From Candidatus Helarchaeota archaeon (GTDB lineage: Archaea; Asgardarchaeota; Lokiarchaeia; Helarchaeales; HEL-GB-A), in contig JABXJU010000003.1 in the NCBI GenBank assembly GCA_013375405.1, positions 1-49,152 of the forward strand: 49,152 nucleotides of DNA, given 5' to 3'. The notes under the pieces were generated by a model. It had not been told where the DNA came from. It ran no database searches and worked only from the letters and a program-made list of their open reading frames with translations. This document shows positions 35,870-44,842 of this stretch, in pieces. The translations under genes were made by a program, and so were the position numbers. The stretch's first letter is position 1; every line of letters begins with the position of its first letter.

Positions 35870-36041
35870 GTGAATTTAAAGTAGTACCTAACTTCAAATT
35901 GCTTCGAAATCTTTTTTTACGACTCATTCCACTCTAAAATTCCTTTTTTTAATTCATGATAAAAAGAAGAAGGAGATCTCTATTGAGATGGATAATTCAG
36001 AATTAAGGGAAGAGGATCTCATCATTAATCTATCCAAATGA
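35870..36041 (+). pseudogene. Decayed gene-tail duplications (remnants of a neighbour's 3' end and of the GT2 3' end)
   Basis: Two fragments lie between the GT2 and the flippase. At 35897-35938 the plus strand reads FKLLRNLFLRLIPL then a stop, echoing the end of the 32733 gene (SKLLRNLLLRINPF then a stop); the AT-rich bases after both stops are also similar. At about 35959-36041 it reads KKKKEISIEMDNSELREEDL ... then a stop, echoing the C-terminal tail of the GT2 (KKKKREIFIKMDKSELKDDDL). Neither fragment has an open start. They look like remains of a former tandem duplication of this locus. Confidence 0.6.
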
Positions 36042-36115
36042 TTAAATAATTAGTAAGCAAATTTGTGTAATATTACCATATTTGTAAATCTAAAATTACT
36101 CTGTAACGTGATAAT

Positions 36116-37852
36116 TTGGAACAAACACCCAAAAAGGCAACTCCGGAAGAGATTGAAGAAGAGCATGTTGGAATAAGGACTAGGGTAAAGAGATTTTTTC
36201 AAAGGTTTGAATTAACATCCGAAACGCCCCAAAATTTGCTTACCGCGGGATTATGGCAGATAATGGGTACATTAATTGCATCAATTATGGCATGGCTGCT
36301 AGTTGTGATTATTTCCCGTGATGATATTGGAATTGGAGCTGGTGGTGTTGGGATATTCAATAGTGCTTTTGCATTTTTTGGGCTCTTTTCGTTATTGACG
36401 GTAGGTCTAGGGAAAGCTACGTCTCAAATCGTTTCAGAAAACATCTCTGATAAAAGGGTCGCCTTTGAACATGCACGGAATGGGACTTTTATTACGATTC
36501 TAACAGGAATATTTATAGGAATTGGATTGATACTTGGTTCTTTTTTTATCGCAAATCCTCTAATTTTCCAAGATACGATAATGGGTAGGTTAAGTTCAAC
36601 TCTTTTTATTATTGGCATAGTAATGCTCGTTACTGGTTTTCGAGATGGGCTCATAAGTAATTTAGCAGCAGTCGGAGAATATGATGAGATTGCAAAGGGA
36701 TATATGACCTTTCCTCTTTTTCAATTACTGTCTGGAATTATAATTATTATTCTAATACAAGTTATAGGAATATCGGTGGTGCTGATTCTTATTGTCTATA
36801 TCTTCGGAATAGTTACACAAACGCTAATTCTTTTCAGAAGTTTCCGCCGCCTTTGGTTCAATGCCCAGATTTTCCAATTTACCAAGGTAGACCGGAGGGC
36901 GTTCAAAATTTTACGCCAAGGAGTTTATTTTGCCATTACAGATATTATTCCGGTTGGATTATTAGGATCAGTAACAGTGATTATAATATTAGCATTTACA
37001 GGGAATTATCAAGTTGTTGGGGCATATTCTATAATTTTAGGATATTCATTCGGGGGATTAATGGTTACTGGGTTCGTATGGCCACTTATTACCAGTGTTG
37101 CTGAAGCTTACGGCCAAAAAAACACTGAAAGAATTAAATTTTATCTTAACCTTATAGTAAAGATTTTCTTTTACCTTACATTTTTAATTCTGGCAGTGAT
37201 TCTGAGCCTTTCTCGAGGAATTATTCTTCTGTTTCACGGTGATACATATCTTACTGGAAGTACTGATGTCTGGGTGCCTTTCATGCTGGTAATTACAGGT
37301 TTTTCAGTTGCTGGATTTGAATATATTATATGTGGAGTGTTACTAGGGGTTGGGAAAGGACGTCCTGCAGCAGTTTATTTAGGATCTATCTTTTTGATAA
37401 CTATTGGATTATCTAGCCTTTTCTTGTGGCTGGGGATATTCAGCCCACAAATTAATGCAGGTCTTGGATTTCTCATTGGAACCATAATTATGCTCCCTAT
37501 CCTACCCTATCTGATCAGGAAACATATAAAACAAGATATTCCTTGGTCAATTGGTTTGAGAAGCTTCGCTGCACTGGGCTGTACTTTGCTAATAGGTGTG
37601 CTTCTAGTTTGGCCGCCTTGGGAACTAATTCCACTCACAAATCTGTTTTTCTTTCTGCTCGTAGCTGTCTTGCTTGGTTTTATTTATGGAGTTCTTCTAA
37701 TATTTTTTGGAGCTATATCTCAAGAAGATTTAGATTTAATAGAAAAAAAGGCGGAAGAGTACGGACTAACAGGAATAGTTGGACCACTTTTATCGCTTTT
37801 CCGGAAAATTATGCGAATTTCACCTTTCGTAAAATCAACGAATGAGAAATAG
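36116..37852 (+). CDS. Polysaccharide/lipid-linked oligosaccharide flippase-like membrane protein
   Basis: A 578-residue protein with about 14 hydrophobic helices and hydrophilic ends, in the MATE/MVF-type Wzx/RfbX fold: a repeated pattern of long helices with FNSAFAFFGLFSLLTVGLGKATSQIVSE early on and GAYSIILGYSFGGLMVTGFVWPLITSVAEAYG in the middle. It would flip a lipid-linked glycan across the membrane. The N-terminal 40 residues are acidic then basic. TTG 36116 is the apparent start and no SD is clear. It sits downstream of the GT-C and GT2 genes, which could make its substrate. Confidence 0.8.
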   Translation: MEQTPKKATPEEIEEEHVGIRTRVKRFFQRFELTSETPQNLLTAGLWQIMGTLIASIMAWLLVVIISRDDIGIGAGGVGIFNSAFAFFGLFSLLTVGLGKATSQIVSENISDKRVAFEHARNGTFITILTGIFIGIGLILGSFFIANPLIFQDTIMGRLSSTLFIIGIVMLVTGFRDGLISNLAAVGEYDEIAKGYMTFPLFQLLSGIIIIILIQVIGISVVLILIVYIFGIVTQTLILFRSFRRLWFNAQIFQFTKVDRRAFKILRQGVYFAITDIIPVGLLGSVTVIIILAFTGNYQVVGAYSIILGYSFGGLMVTGFVWPLITSVAEAYGQKNTERIKFYLNLIVKIFFYLTFLILAVILSLSRGIILLFHGDTYLTGSTDVWVPFMLVITGFSVAGFEYIICGVLLGVGKGRPAAVYLGSIFLITIGLSSLFLWLGIFSPQINAGLGFLIGTIIMLPILPYLIRKHIKQDIPWSIGLRSFAALGCTLLIGVLLVWPPWELIPLTNLFFFLLVAVLLGFIYGVLLIFFGAISQEDLDLIEKKAEEYGLTGIVGPLLSLFRKIMRISPFVKSTNEK

Positions 37853-38054
37853 ACTTTTGAAGAAAATATTTAAATGGAAGCGCATTTTATCATTCACGAA
37901 ATATTATAGAATTTTATGAAACTCTCAGTGTGGAAGGCTTTTTAGGAGCAAAAAAGATAGATGAAACCCAAGGTGAGAACCCAATGGGGCAACACTAACC
38001 AAAAGACGGAGCATTTCAGAAGCTATTGCAGTTATTCGGGAATCCATCTTAGTC

Positions 38055-38603
38055 TTGATGCTATCTGCCTTAGGTAGTATTGCGGTAGGGGTACTTTTAG
38101 GAACTGTAGAGCATATTTTTGCTAACTTTGTAGGATTATTGGTGTTAGTTCCACCACTTATGTCAATTAGAGGGGCAATTGGGGGTTCTTTTTCAGCAAG
38201 ATTGAGCACTGCATTACATCTTGGAACAGTCAAACCCCAATTGCGAAATAATACATCTAACTTCAAAAAAAGTTTTATCGCAACTTTAATCTTAACTTTA
38301 ATTTTACCTATCTGGATTGGGGGACTGGCTTATTTAGTAACGACTTTCTTTAAAATAGACGTTCCAGGGGGACAAACCCTCTCACTCTTAGGATTCATCC
38401 TCATTGCGGAACTTTCAGGGTTACTGTCAGGATTTTTGCAAGCGATAATTACCATTTTTGTTTCAATCGTCACTTACCGGAGAGGTTTAGATCCAGATGT
38501 TGTTGTGTCACCAATTTTATACACAACAGGTGATATTATCGGTGTTATTTCACTTGTATTTATTACCCAATTACTGTTTATATCAGGATTTGGACTAACT
38601 TGA
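38055..38603 (+). CDS. MgtE/SLC41-type divalent-cation transporter half, first subunit
   Basis: A 182-residue membrane protein with four or five helices. The motifs PPLMSIRGAIGGSFSARLSTALHLG and RRGLDPDVVVSPILYTTGDIIGV are those of the MgtE/SLC41 channel domain, here as a single half. TTG 38055 begins inside what looks like a longer helix: the frame stays open upstream to 37977 (coding RRSISEAIAVIRESILVL) without a normal start. A GTG-initiated frame at 37930 ends at 37998 and would join it if one G were added to GGGG at 37986-37989. The true N-terminus is therefore unresolved. The partner half follows after 14 bases. Confidence 0.82.
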   Translation: MMLSALGSIAVGVLLGTVEHIFANFVGLLVLVPPLMSIRGAIGGSFSARLSTALHLGTVKPQLRNNTSNFKKSFIATLILTLILPIWIGGLAYLVTTFFKIDVPGGQTLSLLGFILIAELSGLLSGFLQAIITIFVSIVTYRRGLDPDVVVSPILYTTGDIIGVISLVFITQLLFISGFGLT

Positions 38604-38617
38604 AAGGAGAGTAAGAA

Positions 38618-39181
38618 ATGAAAGTTAGAAGAATTTTAATGGAAGCCCTACCAACCTTAATGTTTGTCACTGTCATTACAGTCTTTGCAGGGTTTCTATT
38701 AAATTCGGCCTTTTATATGGGTGACGTCGTTGGAATTTTGATAATAACACCAGCGATTATCGGTACTGGAGGGGACATTGGTACGAGCTTTGGGGCACGA
38801 ATCACTACACAACTTCATTCAGGATTGATTGAACCTCGATTTAGAAGGTTTAGATTAGTTTATATCAATTTTTTTGCTTTATTTTTATGTGGATTTATCG
38901 TTTCAGTGGTTATTGGATTTGCCGGATACTCCGTTGGTGCTTTAATCGATGGATTCAATTTTACTACGCCTCTGGGATTGTCGCTTCTAGATTACTTAAT
39001 TATTGCACTTGCTGCCGGGTCAATTGAATATATTCTTATTTTATTTATCTCCTTGTTTATTGCATTCATTAGTTTCAGAAGAGGACTTGATCCGGATAAT
39101 CTAGTGGCCCCCCTAGTAACCACTATTGCAGATTTAATTGGAATTACTGTAATATTTTTAACCTTAAATTTAATTGTTTAA
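38618..39181 (+). CDS. MgtE/SLC41-type divalent-cation transporter half, second subunit
   Basis: A 187-residue partner of the previous gene, with the same motifs: TPAIIGTGGDIGTSFGARITTQLHSG and RRGLDPDNLVAPLVTTIADLIGI, and about five helices. It starts at ATG 38618 with AAGGAGAG upstream. The two halves probably associate as a heterodimer, matching the internally duplicated eukaryotic SLC41 and dimeric MgtE arrangements. There is no cytosolic CBS or N domain, so gating must differ from bacterial MgtE. Confidence 0.85.
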   Translation: MKVRRILMEALPTLMFVTVITVFAGFLLNSAFYMGDVVGILIITPAIIGTGGDIGTSFGARITTQLHSGLIEPRFRRFRLVYINFFALFLCGFIVSVVIGFAGYSVGALIDGFNFTTPLGLSLLDYLIIALAAGSIEYILILFISLFIAFISFRRGLDPDNLVAPLVTTIADLIGITVIFLTLNLIV

Positions 39182-39346
39182 AATGTAAGTTTAATAAGAA
39201 CAACCTTAAAGGAAACCTGAAATAAAAAGTAGAGAATTCCCTCTAAAGAAAAAATAGTTAGCTATACCCACTTAAAGGAAAATAATTGAGGTTTATGTTA
39301 TAATTAGATGATCTTATAAAAAATTTAGTGTAAATTCTAATATAAA

Positions 39347-39712
39347 TCAACCATATTTGTCAAGAATCATTTTTAAATTCCTGATAATAAGCGAAAGTGA
39401 ATTTACCGCATCTAAACCGGCAATACCGATGAGAATTAGTTTTTTAGACCCAACAATCATGGTATAACCTTCTTTGGAGTCAACCCTAACTTCAGTGACA
39501 TCTCCTTTCTCTACACTTGTACCTAATTCACCGGCCGCATTAAAAACACTTAATACTGATTTGATAATGGCACTATGATCCATCTCTGTAATCGTTTGAC
39601 CTGAAAGTTCTTTTCCCTTTGCATCGCATGCGATAAGTCCTTCGACTTCTGGAATCTGATCCATAACTCGTTCGAGCATGGCTTCAATTTCTTTTTTCGA
39701 CACTGTTCTCAA
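39347..39712 (-). CDS. Roadblock/LC7-domain protein A
   Basis: A 121-residue single-domain roadblock protein (MglB-like). After an N-terminal helix (EIEAMLERVMDQIPEVEG) come the strand LIACDAKGKELSG, a long helix IIKSVLSVFNAAGELG, strands VTEVRVDSKEGYTMIVGSKKLILIGI, and a C-terminal helix NSLSLIIRNLKMIL. The start is ATG 39712. It is one of three separate roadblock genes within 1.5 kb. Confidence 0.85.
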   Translation of the reverse strand: MRTVSKKEIEAMLERVMDQIPEVEGLIACDAKGKELSGQTITEMDHSAIIKSVLSVFNAAGELGTSVEKGDVTEVRVDSKEGYTMIVGSKKLILIGIAGLDAVNSLSLIIRNLKMILDKYG

Positions 39713-39912
39713 CTCAGTTTATTTATACCAATATACTCCGTTAAACACTTTTGTTTTTTTCGTATATGGATTTAAGTTTTTTTTAATGAAAATAAATTAT
39801 TAAGTTATCACTTTTAACTAATTAATAACACAGCTGTTCTAAAACCTTAAAAATCAAAAACCTTAAATTCTTTAAAAAATGTAAGGTTACGGAGAATAAT
39901 CTAAAGAAATGG

Positions 39913-40233
39913 ATGTGCAAATTGATGATCGGAAGACGTATTTTTGATGAAACGCTTAAGAAGTTGAAACGATTTGAAGGGGTTAATGGGGTAATAGTGA
40001 CAAATACTGAAGGTCTCCCCATTAGTACAACATTTCCTACGGAAAAAACTGAAAAAATCGCGGCACTTATTACCAGTTTAGTAGGAAAATGTCGAAACGT
40101 CGTTACAGAAATTGATGAGACAGAAAGTATGTCTTTCCTTACAATTACAACTGCTTCAGGGGAAATTTTAATTGCGCCTGAAGAAGAATACGTGCTGATT
40201 GTGCTGAAGGAAAAAGGTGTTAAACTCTTTTAA
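39913..40233 (+). CDS. Roadblock/LC7-domain protein B (dynein light-chain-like)
   Basis: A 106-residue single-domain protein closest in pattern to eukaryotic dynein light chain roadblock: [22 protein letters not shown], a helix [17 protein letters not shown], strands [25 protein letters not shown]. The C-terminal helix is absent, as in the short roadblock class. ATG 39913 or 39925 could start it. It is divergent from protein A. Confidence 0.82.
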   Translation: MCKLMIGRRIFDETLKKLKRFEGVNGVIVTNTEGLPISTTFPTEKTEKIAALITSLVGKCRNVVTEIDETESMSFLTITTASGEILIAPEEEYVLIVLKEKGVKLF

Positions 40234-40411
40234 AATAAAAATTTTCTTTTCAATTCTTACCTTTGTGTTTTTTTACTAGGATTGTTGAGTCTACATCATT
40301 TAATCATCGATAAGATTTACAGAAATATAACAAAAGGATTTTATTTAGCTTAGAAATAAGTTAAGAAATTAGAATTTTAATTGAATTTTAACGAATGAAA
40401 GAAAAAAAAGG

Positions 40412-40795
40412 TTATTCTCCTTCAAGAGCTCCTAATATTCGAGCAGTAGTCCTTTTCATATCCAGAAAAATTAACCCCAACTTCACATCTTTGGTTGCAG
40501 ATACGGTAAGGACCGCATTCTCGCCCGCGGCCATAGAAATGATATATCCTTCAGTCCCCCTCACGAAAACTTGCTCTAATTCCCCCTTGCGCAATTCTGC
40601 TGCAGCGCGTTCGCCGAGACTTAGCATCGCGGCGGTCATTGCGGCGACGCGTGTTTCATCAATATCTCGTGGCAGTGCAGAAGCAATGGGTAACCCTTCA
40701 GCCGAAACAATAGCTGCGGCTTCGATTTCAGGGATCGAGGATTCTAAATCCTTCAGGATCTCCTGCAATTCTTGAGGTTTACTTCCTCCAATCAT
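40412..40795 (-). CDS. Roadblock/LC7-domain protein C (MglB-like)
   Basis: A 127-residue roadblock protein from ATG 40795. Pattern: IPEIEAAAIVSAEGLPIASALP, a helix RVAAMTAAMLSLGERAAAEL, strands EQVFVRGTEGYIISMAAGENAVLTVSAT and a C-terminal helix DMKRTTARILGAL. It has more Ala and GC-rich codons than its neighbours (gcggcg runs near 40630), as is common for the highly conserved MglB-like class. It converges with protein B. Confidence 0.88.
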   Translation of the reverse strand: MIGGSKPQELQEILKDLESSIPEIEAAAIVSAEGLPIASALPRDIDETRVAAMTAAMLSLGERAAAELRKGELEQVFVRGTEGYIISMAAGENAVLTVSATKDVKLGLIFLDMKRTTARILGALEGE

Positions 40796-41097
40796 CAAAT
40801 TTCTTTACACCTATCCTTAACGAGTGATGTTATATTTTATAACCAAAGATTCTCTATTAACTTTATATGAAGACAACCCTACGTATTTAAAGGTTGTTTT
40901 CTCGAATAAACTTTATCGACAATCGCTTTTAAGATTTTCATAATTATGCATAGTAGCGTTGATTGAAAATTTGAAAACTACACACGAATACTAAGGAATT
41001 TTCAATAACTATCATAAATTTTTATGAAAACAAGTGAATTAAAATTTAATACGATGTTGAAATTTTGAATAAATATAGATTGTATTGATGTGGTAAG

Positions 41098-41850
41098 ATG
41101 AGTTCAGAATTAAAGACACTGTATTTTGTAGGCTGTACTACAGCTCATGTGTATACTGAAACTGGCCAAGCAATGAAAAAGATATTAGATGCTGTAAACA
41201 TTGAAGTTAAAATTCTTAAGGAAGAACCTTGTTGTGGAGGGGTACTTTTCATGATAGGGCAGATGGGCGAAGCAATTAAGAAGGTAAAGGAAAATATAGC
41301 ATTTCTTAAATCACATAATATTGGAAAAATTATTGTGAATTGCCCCGAATGTTATAAAACCTTTAGAGAAGATTACCCCAGAGTGGGTAAAGACTTTAAT
41401 ATTCCAGTTCAGCATAGCACGCAAGTTATTGCACAGCTAATTAAGGAAGGAAAGCTCCAATTAACTAAAGAGGTTCCAATCAAAGCGACATATCATGACA
41501 GTTGTCATTTAGGGCGTCATACGGGGATTTATGACGAGCCGCGATTCATAATCCAATCAATTCCGGGAATAAAATTCAAAGAGATGGAAATGAGTAAAGA
41601 ACATGCAATTTGTTGTGGGGGTCCAATCAGAGAACCTTTCATTGAATTAAGGAATCAAATGTCACTCAGTAATTTGGATATGTCGAAACGTCTTAGAAAC
41701 ATTGTCACGGCATGTCCTACGTGTTATTATAATTTAGATGGAGTATCACAATTGTTTGAACATAAAGTCCAAGTAATTAAATTGATAGATTTAGTTGCTT
41801 ATTCCGCGGAGTTAATTCCAGAACTCTCAGTATTATTGCAAGGAGGCTAG
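41098..41850 (+). CDS. CCG-domain iron-sulfur protein (LutA/HdrB-like)
   Basis: A 250-residue protein with two cysteine-rich CCG domains: FVGCTTAHVY ... EEPCCGGVLF ... VNCPECYKTF, then YHDSCHLGRH ... AICCGGPIRE ... TACPTCYYNL. Such domains bind a non-cubane or [4Fe-4S] cluster and carry electrons, as in HdrB, HdrD, GlpC and LutA. The start is ATG 41098. It is 4 bases upstream of the LutB-like gene, so the two form one complex. In an Mcr-bearing organism an HdrB/D-like heterodisulfide role is imaginable, but the LutB partner favours hydroxyacid oxidation. Confidence 0.85.
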   Translation: MSSELKTLYFVGCTTAHVYTETGQAMKKILDAVNIEVKILKEEPCCGGVLFMIGQMGEAIKKVKENIAFLKSHNIGKIIVNCPECYKTFREDYPRVGKDFNIPVQHSTQVIAQLIKEGKLQLTKEVPIKATYHDSCHLGRHTGIYDEPRFIIQSIPGIKFKEMEMSKEHAICCGGPIREPFIELRNQMSLSNLDMSKRLRNIVTACPTCYYNLDGVSQLFEHKVQVIKLIDLVAYSAELIPELSVLLQGG

Positions 41851-41854
41851 AAAA

Positions 41855-43117
41855 ATGGCAGAAAAAATCTTTAAACAGGTAATGGAGAAATTGGAACGAG
41901 GAATAGAAACTATAGGGGATTTAAAAGTCGCTCTAACAGTAGGTTATACAACCAAGATAATGAAAAATAAGCGTTTAGAGCCATTAAAGCCAGAATTTAT
42001 TGAGTTAAAGAAGGAGATCGTAAAGAATCTTGATAATTTAGTGGATCAAGCCGTAAAAACTTTAGAATCTCGATTTTGTAAGGTATTACTGGCCAAGACA
42101 CGAGAAGATGCAATTGATTATATTTTGAAAGAGATTGAAGGGGAAAAGCTCGTTGTCAAATCGAAGACAAACACGGGGAAGGAAATAGGTCTTATTAAAG
42201 CTATTGAAGCAAAAGGGATTGAATTAATAGAAACAGATATTGGGGATCGTATTATTCAAATTACGAAGGAAAAACCAAGTGTTCCAATAGGACCTGCAGT
42301 ACATTTAATGCCGGCGTTTATAGCAAAGGCTTTTTCAGAGCACTATAATGTTCCTGTCAAACCTGAACGTGAAGAAATCGTAAAAGTAGGACGTCAGAAG
42401 CTCCGAGAGCAAATTTTAGCAGCCAATGTTGGAATAACAGGAGCGAATGTCATTGTCGCAGAAGAAGGAAGTATCGGGCTCGTAGAAAATGAGGGAAATA
42501 TTTCCTTAATTACACGATTGCCTCGCAAACATATTGCAATTGCAGGAATTGACAAAATTGTTCCTACTTGGAAGGATGCAATTACTGTTTTGCGAGTCAT
42601 GGAAGCAACTTTTGATCTTCGGGGTGCTTATTGTTCGTTCATCAAAGGACCGAGCGGTACTTCTGATATCCAAGGATTAGAAGTTCTTGGAATGCACGGG
42701 GCGCAAGAAGTTCATGTTGTACTTGTCGATGATTACCGTACTAAAGCCCGAGAGAAAGGTTTTGAAGAACTGCTTTATTGTATTAACTGTGGGCTTTGCT
42801 TCATGGCGTGTCCTGTTATTCAGCAAGCAGGAATTGAAATGTTCCTAACAGAGGTTGCTACAGGCCCGATAGGATTAATTAAGGCAGCAATGATAAAAGG
42901 AATCAATGCCGCAGTAGTGGCGGGCTTATATTTATGTAGTGGTTGCAATCGTTGTAAGGAATTATGTCCGAGTAATATTGATATTCCAAGAATGATAGAA
43001 AAATTGCGAGAAGAAGCAATAAAAAATGGATTAATTTTACCAGAACATCAGAAATTATTAGAATCAATTCAGAAATACGATAATCCCTTCCATAAAGCCA
43101 TCAAAAAAGGATTATAA
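41855..43117 (+). CDS. LutB-like LUD-domain protein with two 4Fe-4S motifs
   Basis: A 420-residue protein. Residues about 60-290 form a LUD domain (VVKSKTNTGKEIGLIKAIEAKG, ANVIVAEEGSIGLVENEGN, IKGPSGTSDIQGLEVLGMHG). The C-terminal part has two ferredoxin motifs, CINCGLCFMACP and CSGCNRCKELCP. Its architecture is that of LutB (YkgF) in lactate oxidation and of related electron-transfer proteins. AGGAGG lies 8 bases before ATG 41855. It works with the CCG protein. A flavin hydroxyacid dehydrogenase partner is not in the window. Confidence 0.9.
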   Translation: MAEKIFKQVMEKLERGIETIGDLKVALTVGYTTKIMKNKRLEPLKPEFIELKKEIVKNLDNLVDQAVKTLESRFCKVLLAKTREDAIDYILKEIEGEKLVVKSKTNTGKEIGLIKAIEAKGIELIETDIGDRIIQITKEKPSVPIGPAVHLMPAFIAKAFSEHYNVPVKPEREEIVKVGRQKLREQILAANVGITGANVIVAEEGSIGLVENEGNISLITRLPRKHIAIAGIDKIVPTWKDAITVLRVMEATFDLRGAYCSFIKGPSGTSDIQGLEVLGMHGAQEVHVVLVDDYRTKAREKGFEELLYCINCGLCFMACPVIQQAGIEMFLTEVATGPIGLIKAAMIKGINAAVVAGLYLCSGCNRCKELCPSNIDIPRMIEKLREEAIKNGLILPEHQKLLESIQKYDNPFHKAIKKGL

Positions 43118-43148
43118 TTAATATCACTAATTTCATTATTTAAAAACG

Positions 43149-43724
43149 ATGATTATGACTATCTACCTCGCTTCAGAGTCACCCCGACGAAGCATGTTAC
43201 TGCAAAAAATTGGGTTAAATTTTAGGCGCATCAAGCCAAATGCGGAAGAAATATCGGAAGAGGATCTGGAACCAGAAGAATATGTTATAACAAATGCAGT
43301 GAGGAAAGCGCGAAGCATTTTACCTCAGATAGATGAGGGAATTATAATAGCAGCAGATACTATTGTTGTTAAAGATAGTGAAATCTTAGGAAAGCCGCTG
43401 GATGAAAAGGATGCAATTCGAATGCTCTCTAAATTGAGTGGTGCATCACATGACGTTTATACCGCGATTGTTCTTCTTGAGAAAGGAACAAATAAGATGG
43501 AAGTCGAAATAGAACAGACCCGAGTTGAAATGCGCAAAATTAGTTCAAAACAAATTCAAAAATATGTGGAATCTGGGGAACCGTTGGATGCGGCGGGTGC
43601 TTATAAAATTCAGGAACGAGGTGCAAAATTCATCCGAAGGATAGAAGGTTGCTATTATAATGTAGTAGGACTTCCAATTTCAATGTTAGTCGAAATGTTG
43701 AAAAAATTCAATGTTTATGTATGA
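43149..43724 (+). CDS. maf: Maf-family nucleotide pyrophosphatase
   Basis: A 191-residue house-cleaning nucleotide pyrophosphatase. The motif IYLASESPRRSMLLQKIGL, then IIIAADTIVVKDSEILGKPLDEKDA, LSGASHDVYTA and SGEPLDAAGAYKIQERGA are all Maf hallmarks. ATG 43155 gives the usual N-terminus (MTIYLASESPRR); ATG 43149 is two residues earlier. It probably lies in an operon with pepQ. Confidence 0.93.
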   Translation: MIMTIYLASESPRRSMLLQKIGLNFRRIKPNAEEISEEDLEPEEYVITNAVRKARSILPQIDEGIIIAADTIVVKDSEILGKPLDEKDAIRMLSKLSGASHDVYTAIVLLEKGTNKMEVEIEQTRVEMRKISSKQIQKYVESGEPLDAAGAYKIQERGAKFIRRIEGCYYNVVGLPISMLVEMLKKFNVYV

Positions 43725-43757
43725 AAGTATAAAATTGATTAGTTTAGGAGGCCTTCA

Positions 43758-44834
43758 ATGAGTGAGAGACTTACTGAATTTCAGAAAAAGCTTCAAGAAG
43801 CAGAGTTAGATGCTTTTTTTATATCAAATATTACAAATTCTTATTATTTCACGAAATTTTTAAGCCATTCTTACGTGTATTTGATAGTTTTTCCTGATGA
43901 TACGCCATATTTCTTTGTTCCAGAATTGGAATTTGAGGATGCAGTAAGAAAGGTAAAAAATTGCGAAGTAGTGAAAGTAGGAAAAAAGGGTAAGGTTTTG
44001 GAACTAATTAAAGGAAAATTAGAGAATAAACAAGTTAAAAATTTGGGAATCGAAGAAAATTCGATGAGTGTTAAGTTGTATTTAGATATTTCTGAAAAAT
44101 ATGATTTCCTTGAATTAGAAAATGGTTCTGTATTTATAGATAATTTACGAAAAAGAAAAAATAAAGATGAAATAGAACAACTAAAGATGGCTTGTCAAAT
44201 AGCTGATAAGGGATTTGTAGCGGCGATAGAAAATATTACGGAGGGAAAGACTGAAATTGAGATAGCTGCAGAAATTGAATATGTTATGAGAAAGAATGGG
44301 TCAGAAGCTACTCCTTTTGATACAATAGTTGCATCCGGACATCGGTCTGCTTTCCCTCATGGAGTGTCTACTCACAAGAAAATAGAATCTGGGGATCTGA
44401 TCATTATTGACCTTGGGGCGACTTATGAGGGCTATCGTTCAGATATGACAAGAACTGTGGTCCTTGGAGCACCTAGTCCAAAAAGTTTGAAAGTTTTTAA
44501 TGCAGTTTTAGAAACCCAACAAGAAGCCATTAAAGCGTGTGATATAGAAAAACATGCAAGTGATATTGAAAAAAAAGCGAGAGAAATTTTGTCTGCAAAA
44601 GGATTGAATGACTATTTTGTGCACTCTTTAGGACATGGAGTTGGGTTAGATGTGCATGAATTGCCAACTTTAGCTTTAATAAGTGAGGATATTCTAATGG
44701 AGAACAATGTTTTTACAATCGAACCAGGCGTTTATATCCCTAATTTTGGGGGGGTTCGAATTGAAGATGTGGTGCATCTAACTAAAAAGGGAGCAGAACC
44801 TTTAACAAAATCAGAATATACAATTAAAATTTAA
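43758..44834 (+). CDS. pepQ: Xaa-Pro dipeptidase/aminopeptidase (M24 family)
   Basis: A 358-residue metallopeptidase that cleaves X-Pro bonds. The N-terminal creatinase-like domain spans residues 1-135. The catalytic pita-bread domain has all five metal ligands: D218 (IIDLGA), D229 (SDMTRT), H293 (GHGVGLDVHE), E322 (TIEPGV) and E336 (VRIEDVV). AGGAGGCC precedes ATG 43758 at good spacing. Complete and typical. Confidence 0.94.
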   Translation: MSERLTEFQKKLQEAELDAFFISNITNSYYFTKFLSHSYVYLIVFPDDTPYFFVPELEFEDAVRKVKNCEVVKVGKKGKVLELIKGKLENKQVKNLGIEENSMSVKLYLDISEKYDFLELENGSVFIDNLRKRKNKDEIEQLKMACQIADKGFVAAIENITEGKTEIEIAAEIEYVMRKNGSEATPFDTIVASGHRSAFPHGVSTHKKIESGDLIIIDLGATYEGYRSDMTRTVVLGAPSPKSLKVFNAVLETQQEAIKACDIEKHASDIEKKAREILSAKGLNDYFVHSLGHGVGLDVHELPTLALISEDILMENNVFTIEPGVYIPNFGGVRIEDVVHLTKKGAEPLTKSEYTIKI

Positions 44835-44842
44835 CAGTTAAA

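Noticed and set aside
40395..40775. Plus-strand frame opposite roadblock protein C
   Set aside because: Antisense shadow; the minus-strand frame has a clear roadblock pattern.
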